11,793 nucleotides of DNA. Source: Aureobasidium sp. EXF-3400 (Eukaryota; Ascomycota; Dothideomycetes; Dothideales; Saccotheciaceae). This document shows, one piece after another, positions 1 through 8,519 of this stretch. The notes beneath the pieces are model-generated. The model was not told the origin of the DNA, searched no databases, and was given only the letters and a program-made list of their open reading frames with translations. Position numbers and translations under genes: made by a program. The DNA lies in the NCBI GenBank assembly GCA_024195585.1, contig SWBL01000676.1, forward strand, positions 1 through 11,793. Direction: 5' to 3'. Within the stretch, counting starts at the first letter, position 1, and each line of letters starts with the position of its first letter.

Positions 1-1777
1 GAGGGTAGACCACCTATTTCCTTTGTTACACCCAGATTTTAGAGTTTAGGAGCAGGATATAGCTTATATAGTATTGTATCGAAGTGTTGCAAACCCTAAG
101 CGATTCGAACATCCATACGCTCGATGCGCTTGATGCGCCACCCTAACGAGCCGTAACTCGGCGCTCGGCTCACACCACACAGTTTAGTTGAGTCGTTAAT
201 GAACTGTCGATACATCGCTGGGTCGGATGCTGAAACCATTCACGCGCCTGTGTAAAGTCACAGTCAAGTACGCTTTTCCCACAAGCTGGCATCATCCTGG
301 CTATCTGTACCATACCTTCATTCATGTCAGCCCAAACTGAGATTCATGATTCGCATACTTATCAACAAGGGTACAGGGTACTCACATGAGCTACACCAGG
401 TTCATGTCTATCGAATCATTCATGTCTTCCGCATCTGCTTGGTAAACATCCAGAGATGTTGTTGGGAGCAACCTGACAAGCAAGCATCCAGTTCGTGTGT
501 AGCTTTATGTGCTGACAAAGATGGAACGATCCAACTGAGCTTCTTAACAGGTATGTTGCAAGACAATTTTCACATGGGAAGCTCAATGTCGATGTCAGAG
601 CAACGGGGTCGCTGTGACTTATAGCCGAGGTTTGGAAGGACATTTGTCTTGAACACACCAATGAGCTGACGTAGCGACTGTCCTTGAACTCCCTGCAAGC
701 ATAACTAATTAGGATTCTGAGAGAGGGTCAAACCTGTCACAAGGGTGATGACCCACAACGGAATCCTACACGACCCGACATGCGATGCAGGAAGCGACTC
801 ACCACTACCAGATCTGCAAACATAACTGCCACAACTGCATCTCCATCATCACCGCCTTGCTCAGACGGTACATAACTTCTGATGTCGGGCTACCCACGGC
901 CAGAGCAAGCAAGAAATGAATGTGCACAAGAAGGAGATGAATAGAGAAAACAGCCAAATACGGGATTCGGCATCAATTTGGACTGCAAGCGAGTAGGATC
1001 TCGAGCACCTGATGTGCTAATCCTGCACAGCCCCAAATTTGAGCCGCAGCATCCTCGACCGCTTGGCTTTCCAATAGTCTTGACATGGAACTTATAGTGA
1101 CCAAGAAAGCTTGAAAGTACCTCCTATCACTTTCGGCTACTAGCTCCTAGTCGGGTGCATTACGTTGAACCGCCGGTATAGTACAGGTATCAAGCACACT
1201 ACTTTTGAGTAGCCGATCCGCCTACTATCGATAGAAGTTCCGGATAACACGGGATCAACTTCCCTTACTCTGATTTCAATGTTCGAGACAATAATACACC
1301 GGCTCGGCATATCAGGTGCTTGCAATTGTTCTTCAAGCACAAGCTGACCGGAAGGTGTCAAAATATTCAGAGCTCTGTTATCTGATCGATGACCCTTGCA
1401 AGACTTCTGCTACTAGCCCGTTACAATCTCTTAAAGACGACAGTTATAAGCACAAAGTAAGTTGAGTATATTGCACATGGTACATTCGGCCAAGGTGTCT
1501 CTGCTCCTGCTGGCCTTGACCTCTCGATGGAGAAGTTAACCTGGGCAAAACTGTGTTCCCCGAGCCAGGAGGATTATAACGCAGGAGCACTGGTATGAAG
1601 TCTATCGAATCATATTGAAAGCGTTCATGTACTGATTACACCAAACGATGGAGTGTGGAGCTGCACTCAAATTGTAGGATTCAGATGAGGATTCCTGCCG
1701 AATTGGTCTGCGGCGCAGGTGAAATCAGGCATATTAGTAGTGCTTTGTTGCAACTTCGCCGGATGCGTCAAGTTCCG

Positions 1778-1824
1778 GTGGAGGATCTGACAAAGCAGAA
1801 CCAATGCCATGTCAGATTCCCCAC
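1778..1824. promoter_or_regulatory. Two CreA-type (SYGGRG) motifs upstream of the sugar transporter
   Basis: GTGGAG at 1778-1783 on the + strand and CCCCAC at 1819-1824 (GTGGGG on the - strand) both match SYGGRG, the consensus of the fungal carbon catabolite repressor CreA/Cre1. They lie about 395 to 440 bp before the transporter start, a usual distance for such sites. Repression of a sugar transporter by glucose would make sense, but a six-base degenerate motif is frequent by chance, so this is a weak prediction. Confidence 0.25.
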
Positions 1825-1870
1825 GGGCGCTCCGCATGGTAATGTGCCGGTTTTCTGGCTGGTTGCGAAT

Positions 1871-1887
1871 AACCCCAAGTTGGGGTT
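1871..1887. repeat. 17-bp palindrome in the transporter promoter
   Basis: The half-sites AACCCCAA and TTGGGGTT are perfect reverse complements separated by a single G. The palindrome lies about 330 bp upstream of the transporter start codon. Its symmetry would suit a dimeric DNA-binding protein or a short cruciform. No known fungal factor consensus was recognised in it; TTGGGG fails the first position of the CreA motif. Confidence 0.5.
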
Positions 1888-2119
1888 GAAGATCGCCGTT
1901 GATCCGACACTTCCGACGCCTGTATCGTTTCTTTCGAAGGATTCCTGAAAGCTGCAGGCAGTTCTTTGCCGTGTTTGCCGGTGTTCCTGAGTCTTCAACC
2001 TGTGATTGAACGTAATGCCTGTTCTGGGACGGGTCTGCTGACCAGCCTCAATCAACAAATAGTTCACGAGATCACTTAGGCTTGTAAGGTCTGCGGGAAT
2101 CAATGTTGTGAACATCTGC

Positions 2120-2217
2120 CATATATGTAGGGCTCTCTTTCTGCTTGTGACTCTTGCCCATCAGCGTTCCCAGCTTTTCTTGTTGCTCTCTTTTTACTGC
2201 CTGCACTCGTATCCATT
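2120..2217 (+). promoter_or_regulatory. TATA-like element and pyrimidine-rich leader of the sugar transporter
   Basis: CATATATG at 2120-2127 is the only TATA-like element near the transporter. It is followed by a strongly CT-rich stretch running to the start codon, as is typical of fungal core promoters and leaders. An in-frame TAG at 2128-2130 precedes the ATG at 2218 with no other in-frame ATG between, which supports that start. The transcription start itself cannot be placed from sequence. Confidence 0.4.
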
Positions 2218-4000
2218 ATGGTCGGCGTTGCCTCCGCTCCTAGCCAGTCCCTTGTGGGACAGGCCAACATGAACAAGGCAAGCGGTCTCATCGGCATGAT
2301 CAGAAATCCCTACGTCTTCATGACCTGTGCCTTCGCCTCGCTTGGCTGTATGATGTACGGTTATGATCAGGGTGTCATGGGATCTATCCTTGTCATGGAA
2401 AATTTTCAGGCCCATTTTCCAGATCTCACTGGCTCAACCATCCAAGGATGGCTGGTCGCTTCGCTGGAACTTGGTGCCTGGTTCGGTGCACTATTCAACG
2501 GTTGGCTTTGTGACAAGATCTCCCGCAAGTACTCTATGCTCGTTGCTGTCATCGTCTTCACCCTAGGTACTGGACTCCAGACTGGTGCTCAGAGTTCGGC
2601 CTATCTTTTTGCTGGCAGAGTCATTGGCGGCATCGGTATTGGGATGTTCTCCATGGTCATTCCTCTTTACCAAGCCGAAATTGCGCCCCCTGAACTTCGT
2701 GGTTCTTTGGTCTCTCTGCAACAGCTCTCCATCACTATTGGGACTGCCATCGCATTCTGGACAGATTACGGAATGCACTTTGCTGGTGGGACTCACTGTA
2801 ACCCTGCTGGAGTGTCTCACGACGTTGCTTACCCCGGTGATGGTAAATTCGATTTTGATGCTGCCCATGGCCACAGCTGCACGGGCGAGAAGGCAATCTC
2901 ATGGCGAGTGCCACTTGCCATACAGCTAGTACCCGCTTGGGTTCTCTTCTTCGGCATGTTCTTCCTGCCATTCTCACCCCGCTGGCTCGTCATGAAGGAT
3001 CGCGACCAGGAAGCCATCGATGCTCTCGTCAGACTACGTCGCCTACCTGCCGAGGATCCTCTTCTCAACGCTGAATATCTCGAAATCAAGGCGGCCGTCC
3101 TTTTCGACCGAGAGACTGAGCAGGAGCAAATTGGTCAAGGTGGTATTCTTGCACCATGGAAGTAAGTTCCAAGCCAGAGCCGTCGCAAGCAGTTGTGCCA
3201 TACTAACATGCCATCTCCACAGGGTTCTCCTCACACCCAACATTTTCAAGCGTCTTGCTATCGGTTGCTGGATCATGATCTTCCAACAATTCACGGGTAT
3301 CAATGCAGTTCTTTACTATGCACCTCAGATTTTCGGCTCCTTCGGTCTCACCTCGACAACCGTCACCCTTCTTGCCACAGGTGTGACTGGTATTCTCCAG
3401 ATTCTCTTCACACTCCCGGCGGTGTTCTTCCTTGACAAGTTCGGTCGCAAGACTTTCCTTATTGTTGGTGCAATTGGCATGTTCATCTGCCACATCGTCG
3501 TCGCAGGCATCGACGGTTCCTACGAGACTGACTGGTCTCAGCACAAAGCTGCCGGATGGGTCTCTGTCGTCTTCGTCTGGCTCTTTGCATGCAACTTTGC
3601 CTATTCATGGGGTCCCGTCGCTTGGGTCTTGACTCAGGAGCTATTCCCGTCCTCTGTTCGATCTCGCGGTGTGTCTATTGTTGCTTCGACCAACTGGATC
3701 TTCAACTTCGTGATCGGACTGTCCACACGCGACATGCTTGACAACATGAAGTATGGCACATACATCTTCTTTGCCATCTTTTCCATTGGTGGTGGTATAT
3801 TTGTCTGGGCTCTGGTTCCCGAGACTAAGAACAAGACTCTTGAGGAGCTTGATTTGTACTTCGGCGGCACCAAGGACAGTCTTGCCGTTGCCGACAGAGA
3901 GCGCATGCAGAGAATCGAAGCACAGTTGGGTATTGCTGGTGCCGAGACTATTGAAGATTTGAAGCCTGTCACCATTTACAACGAGAAGACAGCTGAGTAA
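2218..4000 (+). CDS. MFS sugar transporter (sugar porter family), two exons
   Basis: This is a plasma-membrane sugar/H+ symporter-type protein of the major facilitator superfamily, sugar porter (Sugar_tr) family. Exons 2218-3161 and 3223-4000 join in phase 2 to give 573 residues, a normal length for fungal members. Family motifs seen in order are GYDQG (48-52), the loop 2-3 motif DKISRK (99-104), GRVIGGIGIG (133-142), the loop 4-5 segment ending PELRGS (158-163), PFSPRWL (251-257), QQFTGIN (336-342) before the TM7 tyrosines, DKFGRK (386-391), and PETKNKTLEELD (514-525) at the C-terminus. Twelve membrane segments can be placed between about residues 33 and 513. The exofacial TM5-TM6 loop (about 184-226) is long and carries two cysteines and several histidines. 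The sugar cannot be read from sequence; a hexose or another monosaccharide is likely. Its 3' end faces the acid phosphatase gene 150 bp away. Confidence 0.95.
3162..3222 (+). other. Intron of the sugar transporter (61 bp, phase 2)
   Basis: The donor is GTAAGT at 3162, the branch site TACTAAC at 3201-3207 and the acceptor CACAG ending at 3222. Splicing restores the lysine codon AA|G and continues directly into the frame that encodes the second half of the transporter (VLLTPNIFKR...). Reading through instead meets a TAA at 3163-3165. Confidence 0.95.
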
Positions 4001-4150
4001 GACCATAAGGAAGAGCCGAGTTCGGAGTTGCTTCTTGAACTTTTCAAATATCTTGACTATATCAACGTCTGGGTTACACTTTATACAGCACTTTGGCAAA
4101 ACTGTCTATGCACCATGTTGTGATCTTATCACTCTCTTGACCCTGCCATA
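4001..4150. other. Short convergent intergenic region (150 bp)
   Basis: The stop codons of the transporter (+) and the phosphatase (-) face each other across only 150 bp, so the two 3' UTRs probably overlap. No canonical AATAAA was seen, and fungal polyadenylation signals are often degenerate. Confidence 0.6.
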
Positions 4151-5983
4151 TCACGTCGATCTTGCGTAACTATACGCATCAGTGATGGTAACGTGTTTTC
4201 CACCTCTATGCTGCCCGTGGAAGGTGGCATATGTGGTATTCCAGGTCGAGGTATAGAAGGCACAGAAGGCACCCTCTGAAACTCCGTCAACCTGCTCGGC
4301 ATAGACAGTGAAGAAGTCGCAAGCGTAGTTGCCGTTAACAGCTTTCTTCGAGTTGCATATCGCAGCACATTGACTGGGATTGAACGTCTCCAATTGGCTA
4401 TATCCCAAGTAGCCTCTAGGAGCTTGAATGGCTCCCGGAAGCGAGGTTGGCTTCTCGAATCCAGGAATGTCGTAGTTGTTGATGATAGCGGATGGACAGC
4501 TACGTGCCTTAAACAATGTAGCTGTGTCGATGACTGCATTGCTCGAGGAGTTGACAAGTTCGTGTGTAAGGTGGCTGCAATTGTGGAAGGTCAATCTTGA
4601 CCAGCCGTATGTTGCGTTGTTGAGGTCGATGCCGAAGTCTTGATACGGCTGGATCTGACTGAAAGTGTCAAGACCGGCGTAATGACCACCCAATCCGTTG
4701 ATGATGTACCATGGAGCTGCTGGATTGTTCAGGCCGTTGGGATCGATGGTGCCATTCTTGCCGATTGGTGCGTTTCGCTCAAAGACATGGAAATGACCGT
4801 TCATCACCAGGTCAACGTTGTACTTAATGAAAATGTCCTCGAATGCAGCTTGGCATGGTGCGCAGCTATCGCCCGAAGTATAGTAGGGACGGTGACCAAA
4901 GACTATCACCCAGGGAGTAACACTACGGTCGACAGCAGCCAGATCAGCCTTGAGCCAGGCGATTTGTTGTCCGCTCGGCGCGAATGGTCCAGCAGGATAA
5001 TCTGCATCCGGTGCGTTCGGGATGTCTGTCTCTGTGTCGACCGATACGAAGTGGACCATGCCGTGGTCGTAGGAGTACCACATGTTTCCAACGCCGAGGT
5101 TGTTAGGAGCTTGGGTAGCGACATCACTGGGCATGCGCCAGTGGTTGACATATCCGGTGAAGTTCTCCTGGCCTGGCATGCAAAGATCGCTTGCCTTATT
5201 GAGACAGTTTGCTTCGTGATTTCCTGGACTCACCATATACGGCAGACGAGTGGTGATCGGAGTGAGCTGATCGAAGAAATCATCAAGAATCGACTCATAA
5301 GCTTTGTAGGCCTGAGAATATGTGGCATTGCCGTTGATAAATCCACCTTGGGTCTCCTTCAACCATGTGTCGGCATAGGCGAGATCACCAGCTATATTGC
5401 ATCAGCCTGTGGAATTGCAAAATCATGAGTGGATGCGATACTCACGATGTGCGACAAAGTCAAATGTAGACGTCTGAGAAGCCAGAGACTGGATAGTGTT
5501 CTGTTCACCAGGAAGCAGAATCTCCTGACTGGCGACACCTGTTCCAGCATAAGTGGTCAAGCCTTCATCTCCCATGGCGCCCATATCAATCACAACAGCG
5601 ACATGCAATGGAGTGTTGTCTCCCAATGGACGGCTTGTTGTGAAAATAAAGGGCTCCGGGACAGCATCCGGTAGCAAATGCTCAGGCAAATAGTAATATT
5701 GCATGTTTGGCAGCAAGCCAGAGATTTGAACATGGTTGTTGTATGTCAAAGAGGTGTTGTACGTAACGGAGACATTTCCAGTCGCGATCTGGTCGAGCTG
5801 ATTGGCGTTCAAGCCATAGTGGACAGTCGGATTGCTGAGTTCGTCGTAGGTGTTCCAACTGATTGTGATTCCTGTCGAGCCATGGTAGGCAGAACGAACC
5901 TGCGAGTTGAGCGACTTGTTGTAATTGAGCGCCTCGCCAAGTGCGAAGGTTGAAGCAAGTAACAGAACTCCACGTGGAAACAT
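4151..5983 (-). CDS. Secreted purple acid phosphatase (metallophosphoesterase) with a C-terminal Cys-bearing extension, two exons
   Basis: This is a fungal purple acid phosphatase, which hydrolyses phosphomonoesters at acid pH with a two-metal site, outside the cell or in the wall. Exons 5983-5446 and 5391-4151 join in phase 1 to give 592 residues. The start is the first true ATG: a hydrophobic signal peptide (about residues 1-18) follows at once, and the frame upstream has only a GTG. An N-terminal fibronectin-like domain (about 25-118) precedes the metallophosphatase domain. Metal-ligand motifs are DMG (133-135), GDLAY (181-185), GNHE (236-239), GHRPY (345-349) and GHFH (378-381), the complete set. 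Many N-x-S/T sites fit secretion. The catalytic part ends near residue 478. About 115 further residues follow, with C521, C525, C537 and C556 and a tail rich in aromatic residues, Gly and Thr, resembling apple/PAN-like modules of fungal secreted proteins. CACGTG boxes lie at its 5' end. Confidence 0.95.
5392..5445 (-). other. Intron of the acid phosphatase (54 bp, phase 1)
   Basis: Read on the minus strand, the donor is GTGAGT starting at 5445, a CTGAT branch-like element lies at about 5405-5401, and the acceptor ATAG ends at 5392. An earlier CACAG exists upstream of the branch site, but only the ATAG acceptor rebuilds the family sequence FVAH-P-GDLAYADTW with its metal ligands D182 and Y185. 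Reading through the intron would replace this motif. Confidence 0.93.
5971..5976. promoter_or_regulatory. CACGTG box inside the first codons of the acid phosphatase
   Basis: The hexamer CACGTG is the core site of bHLH factors such as Pho4/NUC-1 (phosphate response) and Cbf1. This copy lies within codons 3-5 of the phosphatase, so it is more likely a coincidence of coding sequence than a control site. It is listed because the only other CACGTG I found in the window lies in the same gene's promoter. Confidence 0.15.
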
Positions 5984-6279
5984 GTTTGTCAATTTAGTGC
6001 AATTGGACACTGTGTGACAAGATTTTGACCAGGTGGTTGAGGGTTACTTATGTACCTACGCGTCTGGATTGCAGACAGAGGGCCACGGCATGGCCATTCG
6101 AGCAATCTGCGCCTGACCCGTGTTTACGAGTGCAAAAGCGGGAAATCGTAGAATCAAGTCTATGCCAAAGAAGAGCTTCGCAGGGTGCATTTGCCATTCG
6201 CAAAGGAGATAACATAATGACGGTACTGTGTTCACCATACAGATGAGTGCGAAATCATCCACCTCGCAATTCTTGTGTC

Positions 6280-6285
6280 CACGTG
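6280..6285. promoter_or_regulatory. CACGTG box in the acid phosphatase promoter (Pho4/NUC-1-type)
   Basis: CACGTG lies 297 bp upstream of the phosphatase ATG. On the gene's own strand it reads GCACGTGG. This lacks the 5' T that disfavours yeast Pho4 and resembles high-affinity Pho4 sites. Phosphate-starvation induction of a secreted acid phosphatase through the NUC-1/PalcA-type bHLH factor is the established fungal logic, so a regulatory role is plausible. One copy of a six-base motif is weak evidence by itself. Confidence 0.4.
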
Positions 6286-6339
6286 CAGAAGGGCATCGTC
6301 TTGTGTGGGTTCAGGGTCTTTTTAGCTTTCGATGCGTGT

Positions 6340-6357
6340 GGGGAGGGGCGGGATGGG
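6340..6357 (+). other. Canonical G-quadruplex motif
   Basis: Four guanine runs occur in 18 bases: GGGG, A, GGGG, C, GGG, AT, GGG. This matches the G3+N1-7 pattern with very short loops (1, 1, 2), the most stable class for intramolecular quadruplexes, and the opposite strand could form an i-motif. It lies about 355 bp upstream of the phosphatase ATG and overlaps the ATG at 6353 of the doubtful plus-strand ORF. The motif is certain; folding in the cell is not. Confidence 0.7.
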
Positions 6358-7165
6358 ATCCTTTTTCAACCTTTTCCGACGCGCATCCTCAGGGGGCAAA
6401 AAGCCCAACATCATGTCATTCATTGAGCAGCTCGATGCGATGCTCTTCACAGCGATAGAACGATTGAAGATGATCTCCTGTGTAGTAAATCTGCTGCCAT
6501 CGAAGACTTCAAGCGGAGTGACGACAGTTCTAGATGCAGGAACTCTTCTAAACCGCCTGCGACTGATGCCATTTTCGTAACCAACAAATCGGGTGCATCT
6601 AGCATCACCGCAGGTCGTGATTCCAATGTCTAGCAAGAACTGCAGTTCATCAACGAATGAACAGACAGAGAGACGGACAAGTTGAAAGGCAGAAAGCCAG
6701 AAGAAGCGACAACGCGACGTCTCGAACAACTCTCCGCTCTCCACATCGTGGCGCTGACAGGAGACCAAGATTTGTCCAACAATGCTTCTGTTCTGATGAA
6801 CATTGAAGATTTCATGGGTAAGAAGAGCGCTAGACTTCGAGAGTGTCAAGCAAACCATACGTACGTATCGCATATACTACCTCTGGATCCAAAGCTTGAT
6901 ATAGCTCCTACTCGATGGGGAAAAGCGTCTCAATTCCACAATCCTTCTGGAGATAAGCACAACCCGAACAGCGTCTTCAAATACTCTACACTCGCTTCTG
7001 GCAAGTTGTATCATTCTTTCTCATGGTATCACGTTAGAATCTCCAAGTCGGATGACCTGAATACTAGTATCAGAATCATAACAACCGATAAGCACACGCA
7101 CCAATAGTCCAGCAGCAGCAGTCACAATCATCGCAACCTGTGTTCTCCCAATTTGATTTTTGACG

Positions 7166-8519
7166 ATGCCGGCTACTAACCTCCAGAATGAGGCTGCCAA
7201 GAGCAGCCATCGCACGTTCATACATACGTTATTCGACTCGGTCCTCCAGATACCCATCCGAAACATTACCACCCTACCTCGTTGCAACAACAACTTTGTG
7301 CATTTTGTGGAATTCTCAAGACCCGTCACTGCGGACAGAAGTTTGTCGGACCAGCACGGAACCCATGTCATTCCAAAGGGTACGACCAAAGCGGTGTTTC
7401 GAATAGGGAATCCTGCTGCAATGTTCAATCATGCCGTCAAGATCGAGAACACGGTTGCAATGATGCAGCTGACACGCCAGGCCTTGTCGGCTTTCGATAT
7501 TGTGCCAAAAGTTTATGCCTGGAGCAGTGCTGGAGAGCCTTCGGGAACTGGTTGGATCTTGGAGCAATACATGTCGGGCATCGAGATTGAGTCAAAGTTC
7601 CATACTGAGCTTACTCGCGAGAATCAACACTATATACTCAGTCAGATGGCTGCAATTTTAAAGGCTATCCAGGACTTTGAACTTCCTCCCAAAGCGTCTG
7701 GTTTCGGCGGTCTTGCATTCGATGATGGTGGTGAGGTTGTCAGTGGACCATATGTTGTCGAGCCATACAATGGTCCATACTCAGACATGATCAGCATGTA
7801 TAAGGGCATGCTACAGGCACAACTCGCTGAGGCAGATCGATCTCCGGTTGTTAAAGGCTACCGCGACAGTGGACTTCGAGACAGATTGAACGCCTTCGCA
7901 GAAAGGGCCATTGAGGACATATTGACCAGGGTTTTGCCTCAGAATGTCAGACCAAATCCCATTCTCGGTGACGTTGGTAAGTTGAAGTGTCGCACGATGT
8001 CTCGATAACTTGTTTACGCTTGAACCATATCTAACGCAGCTGGTAGTCATTGCCAATCTCCTTTTTGAACCGGATACACTCAAAGTCACAGGTCTTGTTG
8101 ATTATGACTGCAGCCACACCGGCCATCCGCTCCACGAATACTTCTTTTCATCGTTCTCAGTCAAGTACTGCGTCGTGTCTGCCGAACCTGATCTTGCATC
8201 AGCTATTTTCCATGGGTATCCATCGCCACTTCCCAAATCTGAACCGATCTCAAGCTCAGAAGCAAGAGATGACGACCCTCCTCAATGGGAGCTCATGCAG
8301 TTGTTCGAACAAGAGTTGACAAGTGTCGGAGCCGCCAGACCAAGCAATATTCCTGCGGCGGAAGAGATTACCAAGATCTACGAGATCATGGCAGAGATCT
8401 GCCCATTCCACTTTGTGATGGACAGATGGATTGAGAAGCAGACCGAGAAAAAGCTTCAATCATGTAAACAAGAGCAGATGGAGATACTCGACAAGGCTTT
8501 GACAGGATGGAATTGTTGA
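7166..8519 (+). CDS. Aminoglycoside phosphotransferase/choline-kinase-like family protein with altered catalytic motif, two exons
   Basis: This belongs to the protein-kinase-like APH superfamily (PF01636 type), which is expanded in filamentous fungi and mostly of unknown substrate. Exons 7166-7976 and 8047-8519 join in phase 1 to give 427 residues. The first true ATG is at 7166, since the open frame upstream only offers TTG. The N-lobe shows KAVFRIGNP (75-83) and the family glutamate E94 in KIEN. Hinge-like sequence WILEQYMSG spans 130-138. The catalytic loop, normally HGDxxxxN, reads LGDVVIAN (267-274): D269 and N274 are kept, but the His is Leu. The metal-binding motif is GLVDYD (286-291, D289). 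Two tiny upstream ORFs may dampen translation. It is divergent from the phosphatase and convergent with the dehydrogenase. It could be an active small-molecule kinase, a variant, or a pseudokinase; antibiotic resistance should not be assumed. Confidence 0.88.
7977..8046 (+). other. Intron of the APH-like gene (70 bp, phase 1)
   Basis: The donor is GTAAGT at 7977, the branch site CTAAC at 8031-8035 and the acceptor TAG ends at 8046. An earlier CAG at 8037-8039 is rejected because it leads to a stop within nine codons. The TAG acceptor joins GD-V to V-IANLLF with exactly the five-residue Asp-to-Asn spacing of the APH catalytic loop, and opens the rest of the family domain. Confidence 0.9.

Larger units (their letters stand above)
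1..2217. other. Long intergenic region without a supported gene; distal part is the transporter promoter
   Basis: No reading frame here exceeds about 115 codons, and none shows a recognisable domain, a convincing codon pattern or a fungal intron chain. The longest frames (346-624 +, 1655-1948 +, 2115-1768 -) give compositionally odd peptides and overlap one another on opposite strands. I saw no tRNA, terminal inverted repeat or tandem array. Small structures seen are a 6-bp inverted repeat (GAGCCG at 148-153, CGGCTC at 165-170), a 17-bp palindrome at 1871-1887, and scattered repeats of the ATTCATGTC type around 320-430. The left end may hold the 3' flank of a gene outside the window. The last few hundred bases are best read as the promoter and leader of the sugar transporter. 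Confidence 0.6.
5984..7165. other. Divergent intergenic region with two doubtful opposed ORFs
   Basis: This region lies between the phosphatase start (-) and the kinase-like gene start (+). A 183-codon ATG frame runs 6873-6322 on the minus strand, and an 82-codon frame runs 6332-6580 on the plus strand (an internal ATG at 6353 begins MGSFFNLFRRASSGGKK). Their third codon positions coincide, so GC-ending codons favour both equally and cannot decide between them. Neither product resembles a family I know. A third open frame, 6682-7107 (+), begins with TTG and its first ATG is at 6799; GGTAAGA near 6817 could be a splice donor, but no convincing partner exon was found. Near the phosphatase, a weak TATA-like stretch (TACATAAG on the minus strand, about 6054-6047) precedes its ATG by about 65 bp. 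Two three- to four-codon upstream ORFs lie at 7023 and 7052 before the kinase-like gene. Confidence 0.5.

Noticed and set aside
100..115. GTTCGAATC-like string on the minus strand, suggestive of a tRNA T-loop
   Set aside because: The flanking five-base stems do not pair, and no matching D-arm, anticodon arm or acceptor stem is present.
406..1613. 14-base direct repeat GTCTATCGAATCAT at 406-419 and 1600-1613
   Set aside because: No flanking similarity extends the match, and one 14-mer repeat in a window of this size is within chance expectation. There is no sign of a mobile element.
1904..1915. CGG-N6-CGG (minus strand) as a Zn2Cys6 regulator site before the transporter
   Set aside because: Triplet pairs with arbitrary spacing are common, and six-base spacing in direct orientation matches no sugar-gene regulator that I can name with confidence.
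4640..5428. Plus-strand ORF of 262 codons across the phosphatase
   Set aside because: It lies antisense to the metallophosphatase domain, runs over its intron and shows no domain of its own.
5984..6010. Nine extra N-terminal residues on the acid phosphatase (frame opens at 6010)
   Set aside because: The codon at 6010 is GTG, not ATG. The first ATG is at 5983 and begins a normal signal peptide.
7160..7165. Start of the APH-like protein at 7160
   Set aside because: The codon is TTG; the first ATG in frame is at 7166. A CTAAC...CAG acceptor-like string just inside the gene (about 7175-7187) was also considered as an upstream splice site, but no fitting donor exon was found.
7166..8519. Aminoglycoside resistance gene, possibly acquired from bacteria
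   Set aside because: The gene has a spliceosomal intron with fungal signals and fits the large fungal APH-like family. Its catalytic motif is altered, so neither resistance nor recent transfer is supported.
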